Below, one piece after another: positions 1-9,169 of a stretch of 26,807 nucleotides of DNA (its first letter is position 1; every line of letters begins with the position of its first letter). A program made the position numbers and the translations under genes. A model generated the notes under the pieces. The model was not told the origin of the DNA, did not search any database, and saw only the letters and a list, made by a program, of their open reading frames with translations. The stretch spans positions 1-26,807 of the forward strand of contig JAGKXD010000058.1 in NCBI GenBank assembly GCA_021151525.1. The letters run 5' to 3'. The stretch is from Cellvibrionaceae bacterium. GTDB taxonomy: Bacteria > Pseudomonadota > Gammaproteobacteria > Pseudomonadales > Cellvibrionaceae.

Positions 1-25
1 AAGTTAGATTTTGCACAATCTGCTT

Positions 26-113
26 CACCCCCTGCGAAGGGGGTGGCTGGGACGACTGCACGGATGCAGGCGGTAGAGTAATCCAGAAGCAGTTACCGAG
101 GGGGTTATCCCAG
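26..113. other. Possible structured RNA or repeat segment (nested inverted repeats)
   Basis: This non-coding stretch lies just downstream of the first chemoreceptor gene. A perfect 7-bp hairpin is seen at 26-32/39-45 (CACCCCC / GGGGGTG, six-base loop). Next to it, CTGGGA at 47-52 pairs with TCCCAG at 108-113. That helix encloses CTGCA/TGCAG (56-60/65-69, four-base loop) and CGGTA/TACCG (71-75/94-98), which gives a three-way junction. Bases 27-33 can also pair with 99-105, so two mutually exclusive folds are possible. Neither strand has a T-run after a stem, so it is not an ordinary intrinsic terminator. I do not recognise the family, and the strand is unknown. Confidence 0.35.
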
Positions 114-119
114 ATGAGA

Positions 120-2018
120 TTAAAGCTTGAAGGTAGAAACCTTATCGTTCAGTGCACGCGAGTGATCCTGCAGAACTTTTGCGCGCAATTCGCCCTGATG
201 AGCCTCCTCTGCAGAGCTATCAGCCACACGTTTGATAGCCGTAATATTGTGCAACACTTCTTTCACGACTTGGCTCTGCTCTTCCGCCGCCGTCGCAATC
301 TGCGATGCCATACTGCTTATTTCACCAACCGCCTGATTGATATTACTCAGTGAACGCGAGGCATTATCGGCATTAGATACACTGCCCGTCGCCAAGGCGC
401 GGCTGTCATCCATAATGGCCACAGCATTTTGTGCAGTACCTTGAAGAGAAGTAATCATTGCCTGAATTTCGCCGGTACTGGCGTGCGTGCGCTGAGACAA
501 CACGCGCACCTCATCTGCAACTACGGCAAACCCTCTGCCCTGCTCACCGGCGCGCGCTGCTTCGATAGCCGCGTTCAATGCCAGCAAATTCGTCTGTTCG
601 GCGATACCTTGAATGGTCGCCAAAATGCCGTTGATGTCTTGTGCATGCTTGTTCAGGTTGGAGATGACGTTACCCGCCTGCTCTACTTTCTCCGCCAAAA
701 CGACAATCGAATCGCGAGTTTTATCCACCTGCAATTTGCCGTCCTCCGCACTGCTTACAGATTCATCTACAGAAGATGCAGTACGTTCAGCGTGACGGGC
801 AATTTCCTGGGTTGCATTGGTCATTTCATTCATGGATTGAGCGACCATGCTGATTTGCTCTTGCTGCTGCCCCAACTCCTTCACTGACTTGAATGCACCA
901 TCTGCCATAGAACGGGCATTGTCTTGCAAGTCAGTCGCCTGCAAACGTATGTGTTTCACCAAATCATGCATGTGATCCACAAATAAATTGAAGTTTCTGG
1001 CCAACTGCCCCACCTCGTCGCCGGAGGTAATCGGCAAGCGGCGCGACAGATCGCCACCGCCTGAGGCGATATCTGCCAGCGACTGGGATACATTGTGCAA
1101 AGGCAACAGCAAGCGCCCATTGATCAAATTGATAACAACCAAGGTTGCAAACAAGAGCAATAAGGTTGCCAGCACCTGCCCCATCAAGGTGGATTTAACC
1201 GGCCCCACTAACAGCTCGCGATCCAACACCATCATGAGCACCAGATCGGTATTGGGGATGGTGCTGGCAAACACCTGCTTGGTGCGGCCATCTATATCCA
1301 CCAAATGCAGATCATCTTTATTAGCGATGAGTTTATCTACGTAATTGGTTGTGAATTGGGGGGCAACTACGGTCAAGTTTTTGTTTAATAGCTTGTCATT
1401 CGCGTGGGCAAACACAGTGCCAGCGCGGGTGGCGATAAACATGTAACCCTCGCCCGGAAGGTTGATATCGCGCAGTTGCTGCACGATGTTATCAATCACC
1501 ACATCAATTCCAATAACGCCTTTTACACTGCCATCTCCGTTAAGAACAGCGCGCCCAAGCGACACCACCGACTTACCCGTAGCCGAGGCAATTGAAGGAT
1601 TATCAATAAAGGTTTTGCGCTGATCTTTCATGGCATTGATATACCAAGACCATTTACGCGGATCATCATTGCCCGGTGCCATCACCAGATTATTGGCGTT
1701 GACCAATTTCCCATCAGGGAAGGCCAAAAAGGCGTTATCTACGTCAGCCGCAATCTTCAGCTGCACGAGGTGAATGTTGTAGCTGGAATCATCGGTATTC
1801 GCCGGAAAGCTCTCCAGCGACTTGCCTTTGAGGGCAAACCAATCGCTTACATATTTGGTAAAAGTCGCAGAAATCCCTTCAACTTGGCGTGCGATATTCA
1901 CATCCATCGCCTTCATAGACGATGTATAGGAAAGATAAGCCACCGCACACCCAACTAACACCAGCGAGACTCCAACAGAAGCACTTATTTTTCTTCTTAA
2001 CGACCAATGCGCAAACAT
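120..2018 (-). CDS. Methyl-accepting chemotaxis protein with periplasmic double-Cache sensor
   Basis: Transmembrane chemoreceptor of about 632 residues. The start chosen is the ATG at 2018, because GGAGG sits 4 bases upstream; a longer frame to 2039 has no such support. Order of parts: TM1 (about 11-31), a periplasmic region of about 240 residues that reads as dCache, TM2 (about 280-300), HAMP (about 302-355), then the cytoplasmic signalling hairpin with the tip motif NLLALNAAIEAARAGEQGRG. The sensor carries a DPRKWSWY segment (W125-Y126) and a later GVIGIDV. These resemble the WY and Asp positions of amino-acid-binding dCache receptors, except that the usual Arg before the xWY is Trp123. The protein ends in TFKL, so it lacks the CheR-tethering pentapeptide seen on the two receptors of the che operon. 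It stands alone and probably feeds a che system encoded elsewhere. The ligand cannot be told from sequence. Confidence 0.93.
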   Translation of the reverse strand: MFAHWSLRRKISASVGVSLVLVGCAVAYLSYTSSMKAMDVNIARQVEGISATFTKYVSDWFALKGKSLESFPANTDDSSYNIHLVQLKIAADVDNAFLAFPDGKLVNANNLVMAPGNDDPRKWSWYINAMKDQRKTFIDNPSIASATGKSVVSLGRAVLNGDGSVKGVIGIDVVIDNIVQQLRDINLPGEGYMFIATRAGTVFAHANDKLLNKNLTVVAPQFTTNYVDKLIANKDDLHLVDIDGRTKQVFASTIPNTDLVLMMVLDRELLVGPVKSTLMGQVLATLLLLFATLVVINLINGRLLLPLHNVSQSLADIASGGGDLSRRLPITSGDEVGQLARNFNLFVDHMHDLVKHIRLQATDLQDNARSMADGAFKSVKELGQQQEQISMVAQSMNEMTNATQEIARHAERTASSVDESVSSAEDGKLQVDKTRDSIVVLAEKVEQAGNVISNLNKHAQDINGILATIQGIAEQTNLLALNAAIEAARAGEQGRGFAVVADEVRVLSQRTHASTGEIQAMITSLQGTAQNAVAIMDDSRALATGSVSNADNASRSLSNINQAVGEISSMASQIATAAEEQSQVVKEVLHNITAIKRVADSSAEEAHQGELRAKVLQDHSRALNDKVSTFKL

Positions 2019-2022
2019 GAAT

Positions 2023-2027
2023 CCTCC
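2023..2027 (-). promoter_or_regulatory. Ribosome binding site fixing the chemoreceptor start
   Basis: GGAGG on the minus strand lies 4 bases before the ATG at 2018. It supports translation from that ATG rather than from the in-frame ATG at 2039. Confidence 0.7.
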
Positions 2028-2159
2028 GAGGGAACACAATCAGGGGGTGATTTTTATAATTAACCAGCTCAAAAGCACTATGTAAAAAATAGCATGAGTT
2101 CAGTAATTTGCATGACAAATGAAGCTTAGGAAGGGATCATTTTTATAGCAAGTAACCGG

Positions 2160-3623
2160 TTACAGATTATCGGCGTAATTCAGTAAATCATTAAGAATAT
2201 TTTTTTGCGGTTCACTGATGGTTTCCAGTTGTAACAATTCAGCAACCCGCGCGTGAAGATCCGCCACAACGATTCCCGCGCCAGCTTCTGCGTTGGTGCG
2301 ACGCAGATGACAAAAGCTTCGCCAGCGTTGGTACTCTTGGGTACTTAGCGTTTCCGGAAAATTGCGGGCGCGATAGCGAAACAGCAGCTCGCTTAAACGT
2401 TCATCGCGAAAATCGAAGACTTTACCGGCGAGATTTGCCGGCGCAGTGCGGCGAACCTGTGCCATAAGCTTTTTATCGGCATCATCAAAAAAGCCGTTGT
2501 AGAGCATCTGCTCTGGGTCGGTTTTTTCGATAAAACTTATCTCGCTATAAAGCTCATAAAGCTTTTCCTGCAAAGCCTGTTGCTCGCTCACGGATAAATT
2601 GCGCAGCTGCTGCCAGTGCTGTTCCAGTAGGGCACGATCAATATTCAGGCGCGCCGCCGTAGGCTCATCCAGCATGGAAGGAGGCAAAATCATCGGTGAC
2701 TTATTCAAATGAATTTCTTTTAGCGCAATGCGCTCTACGCCTTCTGGCAAATCTTCTGTGCGGGTAAACAGACGCTCGCGCAACTCATCTGCAGACAGGC
2801 TAAGCAGATCTTTGGGGCTAAAGGCGAGGTTATAGGCGATGACCGAATTCTTGTTGGTGGGGTGAATCGCCAGTGGCAAAACCAGCGCGGCATTGCCATT
2901 CTCGCTCGCAAAACGCGAGGAAATATGCAGCAGCGGCTTGTGGCCAGCTATGTCGATCATGCTATTGACGAAGCGCTTGTCGCGCAGGCGATAGGCGTAA
3001 TCGAAGAGTTTGGGCTGATGGGTTTTTACTAGCTTAGCCATGGCGATGGTGGCGTAAACATCCGACAGGGCGTCGTGCGCCGCTTCGTGATTGAGATTAT
3101 TGGCCTTGGTCAGCATCTCCAGCTTAAAGCAAGGGCGACCATCCTCGTAATTGGGCCAGTTGATGCCCCCCGGGCGCAGAGCGCGGGTCATACGCACTAC
3201 ATCGATAATGTCCCAGCGCGAATTGCCGTTGCGCCATTCGCGTTCATAGGGGTCGTAAAAGTTGCGGTAAAGCATGTAGCGGGTCACTTCATCGTCGAAA
3301 CGAATGGTGTTGTAACCTACGCCGCAAGTCCCCGGCCGACTGAGCTCAGCATGGATTTTGGCGGCGAATTGATACTCGGGTAGACCTTTTTCCAGAGCGA
3401 TTTGCGGTGTTAAACCGGTGATTAAACAAGCGTCGGGCTTGGGTAAGGAATCGGGCGACGGGCGACAATAAATCATCAAGGGCTCGCCAATAATATTGAG
3501 CTCCTCGTCGGTGCGGACGCCCGCAAACTGTGATGGCCGATCCTGCGCAGGCACTTCACCCCAGGTCTCATAGTCATGCCAGTAAAGGGTATTTTGCATT
3601 TCGGGTGCAGCGTTTTGGTTCAT
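2160..3623 (-). CDS. sbcB: Exodeoxyribonuclease I (SbcB)
   Basis: Single-strand-specific 3'-5' DNA exonuclease of the DEDDh family, acting in mismatch repair and recombination. The protein has 487 residues, against 475 in E. coli, and aligns along its whole length by eye. The first catalytic pair is D17 and E19 in HDYETWG, followed by the NTIRFDDEVTR segment and HDALSDVYATIAMAKLVK, which supplies the His and a further Asp. The family C-terminal region is complete, including YNGFFDDADKK and LLFRYRARNFPETL. The ATG at 3623 is chosen because AAGGGA lies 5 bases upstream; a longer frame to 3671 has no comparable site. The gene is divergent from can, with 119 bases between the starts, and has no partner in an operon. 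No intrinsic terminator is visible after it. Confidence 0.97.
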   Translation of the reverse strand: MNQNAAPEMQNTLYWHDYETWGEVPAQDRPSQFAGVRTDEELNIIGEPLMIYCRPSPDSLPKPDACLITGLTPQIALEKGLPEYQFAAKIHAELSRPGTCGVGYNTIRFDDEVTRYMLYRNFYDPYEREWRNGNSRWDIIDVVRMTRALRPGGINWPNYEDGRPCFKLEMLTKANNLNHEAAHDALSDVYATIAMAKLVKTHQPKLFDYAYRLRDKRFVNSMIDIAGHKPLLHISSRFASENGNAALVLPLAIHPTNKNSVIAYNLAFSPKDLLSLSADELRERLFTRTEDLPEGVERIALKEIHLNKSPMILPPSMLDEPTAARLNIDRALLEQHWQQLRNLSVSEQQALQEKLYELYSEISFIEKTDPEQMLYNGFFDDADKKLMAQVRRTAPANLAGKVFDFRDERLSELLFRYRARNFPETLSTQEYQRWRSFCHLRRTNAEAGAGIVVADLHARVAELLQLETISEPQKNILNDLLNYADNL

Positions 3624-3628
3624 TATTA

Positions 3629-3634
3629 TCCCTT
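3629..3634 (-). promoter_or_regulatory. Ribosome binding site fixing the sbcB start
   Basis: AAGGGA on the minus strand lies 5 bases before the ATG at 3623. It favours this start over the ATG at 3671. Confidence 0.6.
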
Positions 3635-3742
3635 GCGTAAGCGAGGCCACAAGACCTATGAAAGCACGCAATTTAACACTTAATAATCACTTTCCCCTAT
3701 ACTGCACCCACTTTTCTATGACTAATATTTTGGAAAAAGCCT

Positions 3743-4372
3743 ATGAGCAATCTTGACAGTCTCTTCGCCAACAACATCAAGTGGGCGGAGGATATTAAAC
3801 GCAAAGACCCGGAATATTTTTCCACCCTCGCCCAACAACAAACTCCCGAATACCTCTGGATTGGCTGCTCTGATAGCCGCGTTCCAGCAAACCAATTACT
3901 CAACTTGGCTCCCGGTGAAATTTTCGTTCACCGCAACGTTGCCAACTTGGTGATTCACACCGACCTCAATTGTTTGACTGTGCTCAACTACGCTGTGGAG
4001 TTTTTGAAAGTTAAACATGTAATAGTAACCGGCCACTATGGTTGTGGCGGTGTAAAAGCGGCGATGGAAAATAACAAACTGGGTTTAATTGACTATTGGC
4101 TGCGCAATATTCGCGATGTGTATTACACCCACCAAGTCGAGCTAGATGCTATTGCTGACGAAACATTGCGCCTGCGCCGTTTGTGCGAGCTCAATGTATT
4201 CCAACAAATGGATAACGTAGCGCGTTGCAATATCGTTCAAAATGCATGGGCTCGCGGACAAGAATTGAGTATTCATGGCTGGGCTTACGATATTCACGAT
4301 GGCATCTTGCACAAATTGCGCGAACCTATCCAAAGCGTTACTGACATCCCTGAGCAATATCGTCTCTATTAA
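3743..4372 (+). CDS. can: Beta-class carbonic anhydrase (Can type)
   Basis: Interconverts CO2 and bicarbonate in the cytoplasm, supplying bicarbonate for carboxylations. It has 209 residues, against 220 for E. coli Can, and is colinear with it. The zinc ligands are all present at the same positions as in E. coli: C42 and D44 in the IGCSDSR motif (D44-R46 also forms the Asp-Arg dyad), then H98 and C101 in GHYGCGGV. FVHRNVANLVIHTDLN and the late IHGWAYDIHDG motif are also family hallmarks. The purine-rich GGAAAAAG about 5 bases before the ATG is a modest ribosome site. The gene is monocistronic, with 164 bases before the next gene and no clear terminator. Confidence 0.97.
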   Translation: MSNLDSLFANNIKWAEDIKRKDPEYFSTLAQQQTPEYLWIGCSDSRVPANQLLNLAPGEIFVHRNVANLVIHTDLNCLTVLNYAVEFLKVKHVIVTGHYGCGGVKAAMENNKLGLIDYWLRNIRDVYYTHQVELDAIADETLRLRRLCELNVFQQMDNVARCNIVQNAWARGQELSIHGWAYDIHDGILHKLREPIQSVTDIPEQYRLY

Positions 4373-4536
4373 TTATCTTTTATGCAGCAAGGATGCAGCA
4401 CGCCCACCGCCGCAATAATCCTCGTCTATACTTCTGCAATATACAGTTTAGGTATGCTCAATACTTTGAGCTTGGCAAGCATAAAAACAATGCCTAGGTA
4501 CCACCACCAATAATGACTCATCAGGGCACATAGTCG

Positions 4537-6903
4537 ATGCCGTTACTCAGGGACACGCATACCCCGCCAGACCTTCAAGAATGGCAACCCAAGCAATACT
4601 TTTTCATAAGTATTTTGGCTCCTATGCTGCTATTTTTAGCCTTGGCTTGCACAACCGAATTCGCCGCTCGGCAACAACAAATGCGCGAGCAATCACTTCT
4701 CCAAGAACGCCTTGTTGATAAGGCGAATCAAATTCGCACCCTACTGGAATACGAGCTCAACTCCACCCTTCATTTAGCAACGGGATTAGTGTCTTACATC
4801 CAATCCAAACAAGGCATTTTAAACCCGCGAGAAATTGATCCTTGGGTGAGTAATTTGCAAGAGCGAGCGCACTACATGCGCAACATAGGTATAGCCCCCA
4901 ACAATGTAATTACCTACATTTACCCTCTAGCCGGCAACGAGCCCGCATTGGGATTGCGCTACCGCGACAACAAAGAACAATGGCCAGCAATTCAAAAAGT
5001 CATTTTTAGCAAGCGCCCATTACTCGCGGGCCCTGTTCGCTTACAACAAGGCGGGCACGGTTTAATCTATCGTGTTCCCGTTTTTCTTAACGACAACGAA
5101 GATTACTGGGGGCTAGTCAGTACTGTTTTAAATTTCGATGAAATCTATGCGATGTTACATTCCCGTGCAGAACAGCTAGGAATAAAAATTGCGGTAAAAG
5201 ATACAGATAACGATGGCAAAATTTTATTTGGTGATAATGATGTCATCGCCAATGCAGAAGTTAATCTAAGTATCCCCGGCCGCAATTGGCAAATGATTTC
5301 CAGCCCGGCGATTACTCCACCCCATTCAGTGCTTAATATAATTCGCATTGCGGGCTGGGGCGCAGCATTTACCATAGCATTTCTCTTCAACTCATTTTTG
5401 CGGTCTCTCGCACAACAAAATAAAACCTTGCTTGAATTACACGATAGCAAGTACCGTTTTTCACAAGCATTTAATAGTGCGCCCCAAGGTATCGCAATAA
5501 TCAATCACCAAGGCCTGCTCATTGATTTTAACGAGAGCGTATGTGTAACGCTGGGTTACACGCGTAGCGAACTTGAAACACAAAATTTCTTTTCTATTGC
5601 TGCCCCCAATCAACGAGAGCGCTTAAGCAACATTATTGACGGCGTATACCCTAAACCCGGTGCGAATCATCAATACGAAAGCATATTGCTGCACAAATCT
5701 GGGCAAGAAATTAATGTAATCATTAGCCTAGCGCCAACACAAACCAGCACTCATGAAAGCGATTGGATTATTCAAATCATTGAAATTAGTCATCGCATTG
5801 CGTTTGAGCATTTGCTTCAAGAAGAAGCGAGTTACAACCAAAGTATTCTTAACGCCGTTGTCGATGGAATTATGATCATAGATGTCAACGGAAATATTCG
5901 TTCAGTGAATCCAGCCGCGAGCCGAATTTTTGGATATGCACTTGATCAATTTCCTCATCAACACGTCAATCAATTTATTCAGGATCCTGAAACTGGCAGC
6001 ATAATGCGCCACATTAAATACCATACAACTAAAATTGATTTGAATACCGAAATCAATCACGATGTGATTGGCATTAAAGAGAAAGGCCAGCAATTTCCAT
6101 TGGAGTTGCAACTCTCGTGCATTCAACGCAAGCATGAAAAATTGTTTATTGCGGCCGTGCGCGATATCAGTGAACGTAAGCATCTAGAACAATTAAAACA
6201 AGATTTTATTTCCAATATCAGCCATGAGCTACGCACACCACTCACAGCAATATTAGGCTCGCTCCGCTTAATGCAAAGTGGAGCGCTCGGAAGCTTTAAT
6301 GAACAGTTAGAAAAAGTGATTCGTATTGCAGATCAAAATGGCCATAAACTCGGGCGACTAATAGATGATTTATTAGATATGGATAGATTGCTTGCGGGAC
6401 GAATACAGTTTGATTTCAAAATACAGCCGATTTATCCGCTTGTTGTTCAAGCCATTGAGAATATTACAGCGGTAGCCGTACAACACCATGTCAACATTGA
6501 ACTACTCAGCAACGACGAACAATTGCTCGCTAATGTAGATAGCTTGCGATTTCAGCAAGCACTATCAAATCTATTATCGAACGCCATAAAATTTTCGTAC
6601 AAGCACTCGTTGGTCAGCGTTAGAATTCTTAGTATCGATTATAAAATTCGCATCGAAGTCATTGACCGAGGAATGGGAATTGAAAATGAAGAGTTAGGAA
6701 TGCTTTTTCAAAAATTCTATCAAGTCGATAAATCTAACTCTCGCAAAGTCGGTGGCGCTGGGCTCGGCCTGGCAATATCAAAAGAATTAATAAATCTTAT
6801 GTATGGCGACATTGGTGTTCATTCCGAAGTGGGCAGAGGTAGCTGCTTTTATATTGAGCTACCGCTAGTTAATCACACCAAAATTCAGAGCAATCATGGA
6901 TAG
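4537..6903 (+). CDS. Membrane histidine kinase, CHASE-PAS-PAS-HisKA-HATPase
   Basis: Sensor kinase of 788 residues with no receiver domain. Order: TM1 (about 20-42), a periplasmic CHASE domain (about 60-260, with IGIAPNNVITYIYPL and GLRYRDN, typical of CHASE), TM2 (about 268-290), PAS1 (about 300-420), PAS2 (about 430-550), HisKA with the phospho-acceptor H563 in SNISHELRTPLTAI, then HATPase_c with the N-box NLLSNAIKFS, G1 (DRGMGI) and G2 (GGAGLGLAIS). CHASE domains sense small extracellular molecules; the ligand here is unknown. The ATG start lacks a strong ribosome site (only AGGG about 10 bases upstream). The stop codon overlaps the next gene by 8 bases, so the two are probably translationally coupled. 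The likely phosphate target is the GGDEF regulator two genes downstream; this is inferred from position. Confidence 0.93.
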   Translation: MPLLRDTHTPPDLQEWQPKQYFFISILAPMLLFLALACTTEFAARQQQMREQSLLQERLVDKANQIRTLLEYELNSTLHLATGLVSYIQSKQGILNPREIDPWVSNLQERAHYMRNIGIAPNNVITYIYPLAGNEPALGLRYRDNKEQWPAIQKVIFSKRPLLAGPVRLQQGGHGLIYRVPVFLNDNEDYWGLVSTVLNFDEIYAMLHSRAEQLGIKIAVKDTDNDGKILFGDNDVIANAEVNLSIPGRNWQMISSPAITPPHSVLNIIRIAGWGAAFTIAFLFNSFLRSLAQQNKTLLELHDSKYRFSQAFNSAPQGIAIINHQGLLIDFNESVCVTLGYTRSELETQNFFSIAAPNQRERLSNIIDGVYPKPGANHQYESILLHKSGQEINVIISLAPTQTSTHESDWIIQIIEISHRIAFEHLLQEEASYNQSILNAVVDGIMIIDVNGNIRSVNPAASRIFGYALDQFPHQHVNQFIQDPETGSIMRHIKYHTTKIDLNTEINHDVIGIKEKGQQFPLELQLSCIQRKHEKLFIAAVRDISERKHLEQLKQDFISNISHELRTPLTAILGSLRLMQSGALGSFNEQLEKVIRIADQNGHKLGRLIDDLLDMDRLLAGRIQFDFKIQPIYPLVVQAIENITAVAVQHHVNIELLSNDEQLLANVDSLRFQQALSNLLSNAIKFSYKHSLVSVRILSIDYKIRIEVIDRGMGIENEELGMLFQKFYQVDKSNSRKVGGAGLGLAISKELINLMYGDIGVHSEVGRGSCFYIELPLVNHTKIQSNHG

Positions 6904-9151
6904 ACCTAATCCAGACAATGCATCGGCACCTAACGTCCAGCATCGCACGCTAGCAGAAGAGCGCGTGCGCGTCCTCTATCAAGCAATTCCTCTCTCTATT
7001 GGCGTTACCTTGGTTTTAGATTTACTCTTGAGCTTGTCTCATTGGAATGTTATTGGTCAGGGCGATTTGATTTTATGGAATATTTTAATGATGTGCGCCA
7101 TGGTATTGCGCATCGTTAATTGGTTTTTCTGGAGCCATACTGAAAGTTCATTTAGCCCTCAATATTGGCTCACTCTATTCCGCATGGGCACGCTGCTCGC
7201 AGGTCTCATGTGGGGTAGCGCATCCTATTTCATGTTCGCCAGCTACAACACAACCTATCAAGCACTTCTGGCGTTCACGCTCGCTGGTGTTGCCAGTGGC
7301 TCGCTCACAACGCTGGTTATTGACCGCTGGTCTGCTGTTGGCTTTGTTACTCTCGCCATAGTTCCGCTCAGCCTGCGCCTGCATGCGGAACAAGGGCAAA
7401 TCGCAATTTCCATGAGCATTATGGTTGCGCTGTTTATTGTGTTTGTACTCTCTGCCTCTGCGCGCGCGCGCAAACAATTAGAAAATAGTTTTTCGCAAAA
7501 AGCACGCCTCATTGAATGGGGAAATGAGCGATTGCAGCAACAACAAATCAGCAAAATTTTGAGCCAAACACAGGCCTTGTTTATTGCGTCAAACGACGAT
7601 GCTAAGACATTTGAGTATTTGTTAGATCATGTTTTAAGTTTTACGGGAAGCCAGTTTGGGTTCATCGGAGAGGTGCATTACAACCAAGAACAAGATCCCT
7701 ACTTGAGCATGCTCTCAATCAGCAATATCGCTTGGGATAAAAGCAGCAGAGCCGCTTACGCAGAGCATAAACATCAGGGCATGAAGTTCACCAACCTCAA
7801 TACACTGTTTGGCGCGGCATTGGTCTCCGGCAAACCTATTATCAGTAACAATCCCGCCAGCGATATGCGCGCCGGCGGAACGCCTACGGGCCACGCAGTA
7901 CTGACCTCATTTTTGGGCATCCCCATTTACAATAACGCGCAACAAGTTGCCATGCTTGGCTTAGCCAACAAAGAAAATGGTTATACCGAAGAACATATTG
8001 AACAGTTAAAACCTGTGACGAGCTTAATTGTGCAATTCATGATTGCTATAGCGCACCGTCGCCAACATATTATCGATGAAGAAAATATTAAGCGTCAGGC
8101 CAAACATACACAGGCAATCTTGGATGGCGCTTTTGATGGCATTATTACACTTAGCGAATTGGGTACAGTCACCAGTTTTAATCATGCTGCAGAAGTTATT
8201 TTTGGCTATAGAGCCAACCAAATTATTGGGAGCAATCTTACAAAGTTACTCCCCAAACATGCAGGAGAACAAAGTACGAATAAATCGCTCATGAAAACCT
8301 TGAGTGAAAGCTTGGATATTGGCCAAGAAATAGTTGGTCTGCGTAAAAATGGGAAAGAGTTTTCAATGGAGCTAGCGCTATCAGCAATATCTAATGAGTC
8401 AGAAACATCATATGTGGGCGTTATCCGCGACATTAGCGATAGAAAACAAACCGACAGATTAAAAAATGAGTTTATTTCCACTGTCAGCCACGAATTACGA
8501 ACGCCACTGACGTCAATTTCTGCAGCACTAGCGATTATTGAAAGCGGAAATCTCGGAGTATTGCCCGAAAAAATCAGCAACTTGGTACAAATTGCCAAAC
8601 AAAATAGTTTACGTTTGCAAAATCTCATTAGCGATTTGTTGGATATGGAGCGATTGCTATCCAACAAAATTGAATTTGATAATAATAATTTTGATGCGTT
8701 GGACATGGTAGAAGCAGCAATCACTGCAAGCCAATATATTGCAGATAAGCACAACGTAAAATTTCACATTAGTAGTGCTGAAGATGGTTGCAGCATTTAT
8801 GCAGATGAAATGCGCGCTCAACAAGTACTAGCGCATTTATTATCTAATGCGGCAAAATTCTCTCACCCACACACCAACGTAGAAATATCCATCTCAAGAA
8901 CCAGTGAGTTCGTTAAGATCATGGTAATGGATCATGGCGTAGGTATAGCGCCAGAGTTTAAAGCCAATATATTTAACAGCTTCACACAAGCTGACAGCTC
9001 AAGCAGCAGACACAAAGATGGTAGTGGTATAGGATTAACCATTAGCAAAGAGTTAATAGAAAAAATGGGCGGGAAAATTGGTTTTTCCAGTACTCTTGGG
9101 GTAGGTAGTAGTTTTTATTTTGAGTTGCCACTGAACACCACAAACCATTAA
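6896..9151 (+). CDS. Membrane histidine kinase, multi-TM-GAF-PAS-HisKA-HATPase
   Basis: Second sensor kinase of the cassette, 751 residues, also without a receiver. The N-terminal 190 residues are strongly hydrophobic, with about six membrane spans and short loops; I cannot assign them to a named membrane sensor. A GAF domain follows (about 215-385, with GSQFGFIGEV and the later TSFLGIPIY), then PAS (about 400-515), HisKA with H532 in STVSHELRTPLTSI, and HATPase_c (HLLSNAAKFS, DHGVGI, GSGIGLTISKEL). The HisKA-HATPase part is clearly related to that of the preceding kinase (both have NLI/RLI-SDLLDM-like helices), so the two may share a target while sensing different inputs. The start overlaps the upstream stop by 8 bases, and 18 bases separate it from the next gene. 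Confidence 0.92.
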   Translation: MDRPNPDNASAPNVQHRTLAEERVRVLYQAIPLSIGVTLVLDLLLSLSHWNVIGQGDLILWNILMMCAMVLRIVNWFFWSHTESSFSPQYWLTLFRMGTLLAGLMWGSASYFMFASYNTTYQALLAFTLAGVASGSLTTLVIDRWSAVGFVTLAIVPLSLRLHAEQGQIAISMSIMVALFIVFVLSASARARKQLENSFSQKARLIEWGNERLQQQQISKILSQTQALFIASNDDAKTFEYLLDHVLSFTGSQFGFIGEVHYNQEQDPYLSMLSISNIAWDKSSRAAYAEHKHQGMKFTNLNTLFGAALVSGKPIISNNPASDMRAGGTPTGHAVLTSFLGIPIYNNAQQVAMLGLANKENGYTEEHIEQLKPVTSLIVQFMIAIAHRRQHIIDEENIKRQAKHTQAILDGAFDGIITLSELGTVTSFNHAAEVIFGYRANQIIGSNLTKLLPKHAGEQSTNKSLMKTLSESLDIGQEIVGLRKNGKEFSMELALSAISNESETSYVGVIRDISDRKQTDRLKNEFISTVSHELRTPLTSISAALAIIESGNLGVLPEKISNLVQIAKQNSLRLQNLISDLLDMERLLSNKIEFDNNNFDALDMVEAAITASQYIADKHNVKFHISSAEDGCSIYADEMRAQQVLAHLLSNAAKFSHPHTNVEISISRTSEFVKIMVMDHGVGIAPEFKANIFNSFTQADSSSSRHKDGSGIGLTISKELIEKMGGKIGFSSTLGVGSSFYFELPLNTTNH

Positions 9152-9169
9152 CAATAAAATTAGCTGACT

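Noticed and set aside
3673..3703. Possible can promoter: TTAACA and TATACT
   Set aside because: The boxes are 19 bases apart and only the -10 is a fair match, so the call is too weak to list.
4382..4400. Direct repeat ATGCAGCA twice, downstream of can
   Set aside because: Only two 8-base copies three bases apart, with no further structure or known site.
4456..4471. Perfect hairpin GCTCAA/TTGAGC between can and the CHASE kinase gene
   Set aside because: A 6-bp, AT-mixed stem with no T-run. It is not a convincing terminator, and short palindromes like this occur by chance.
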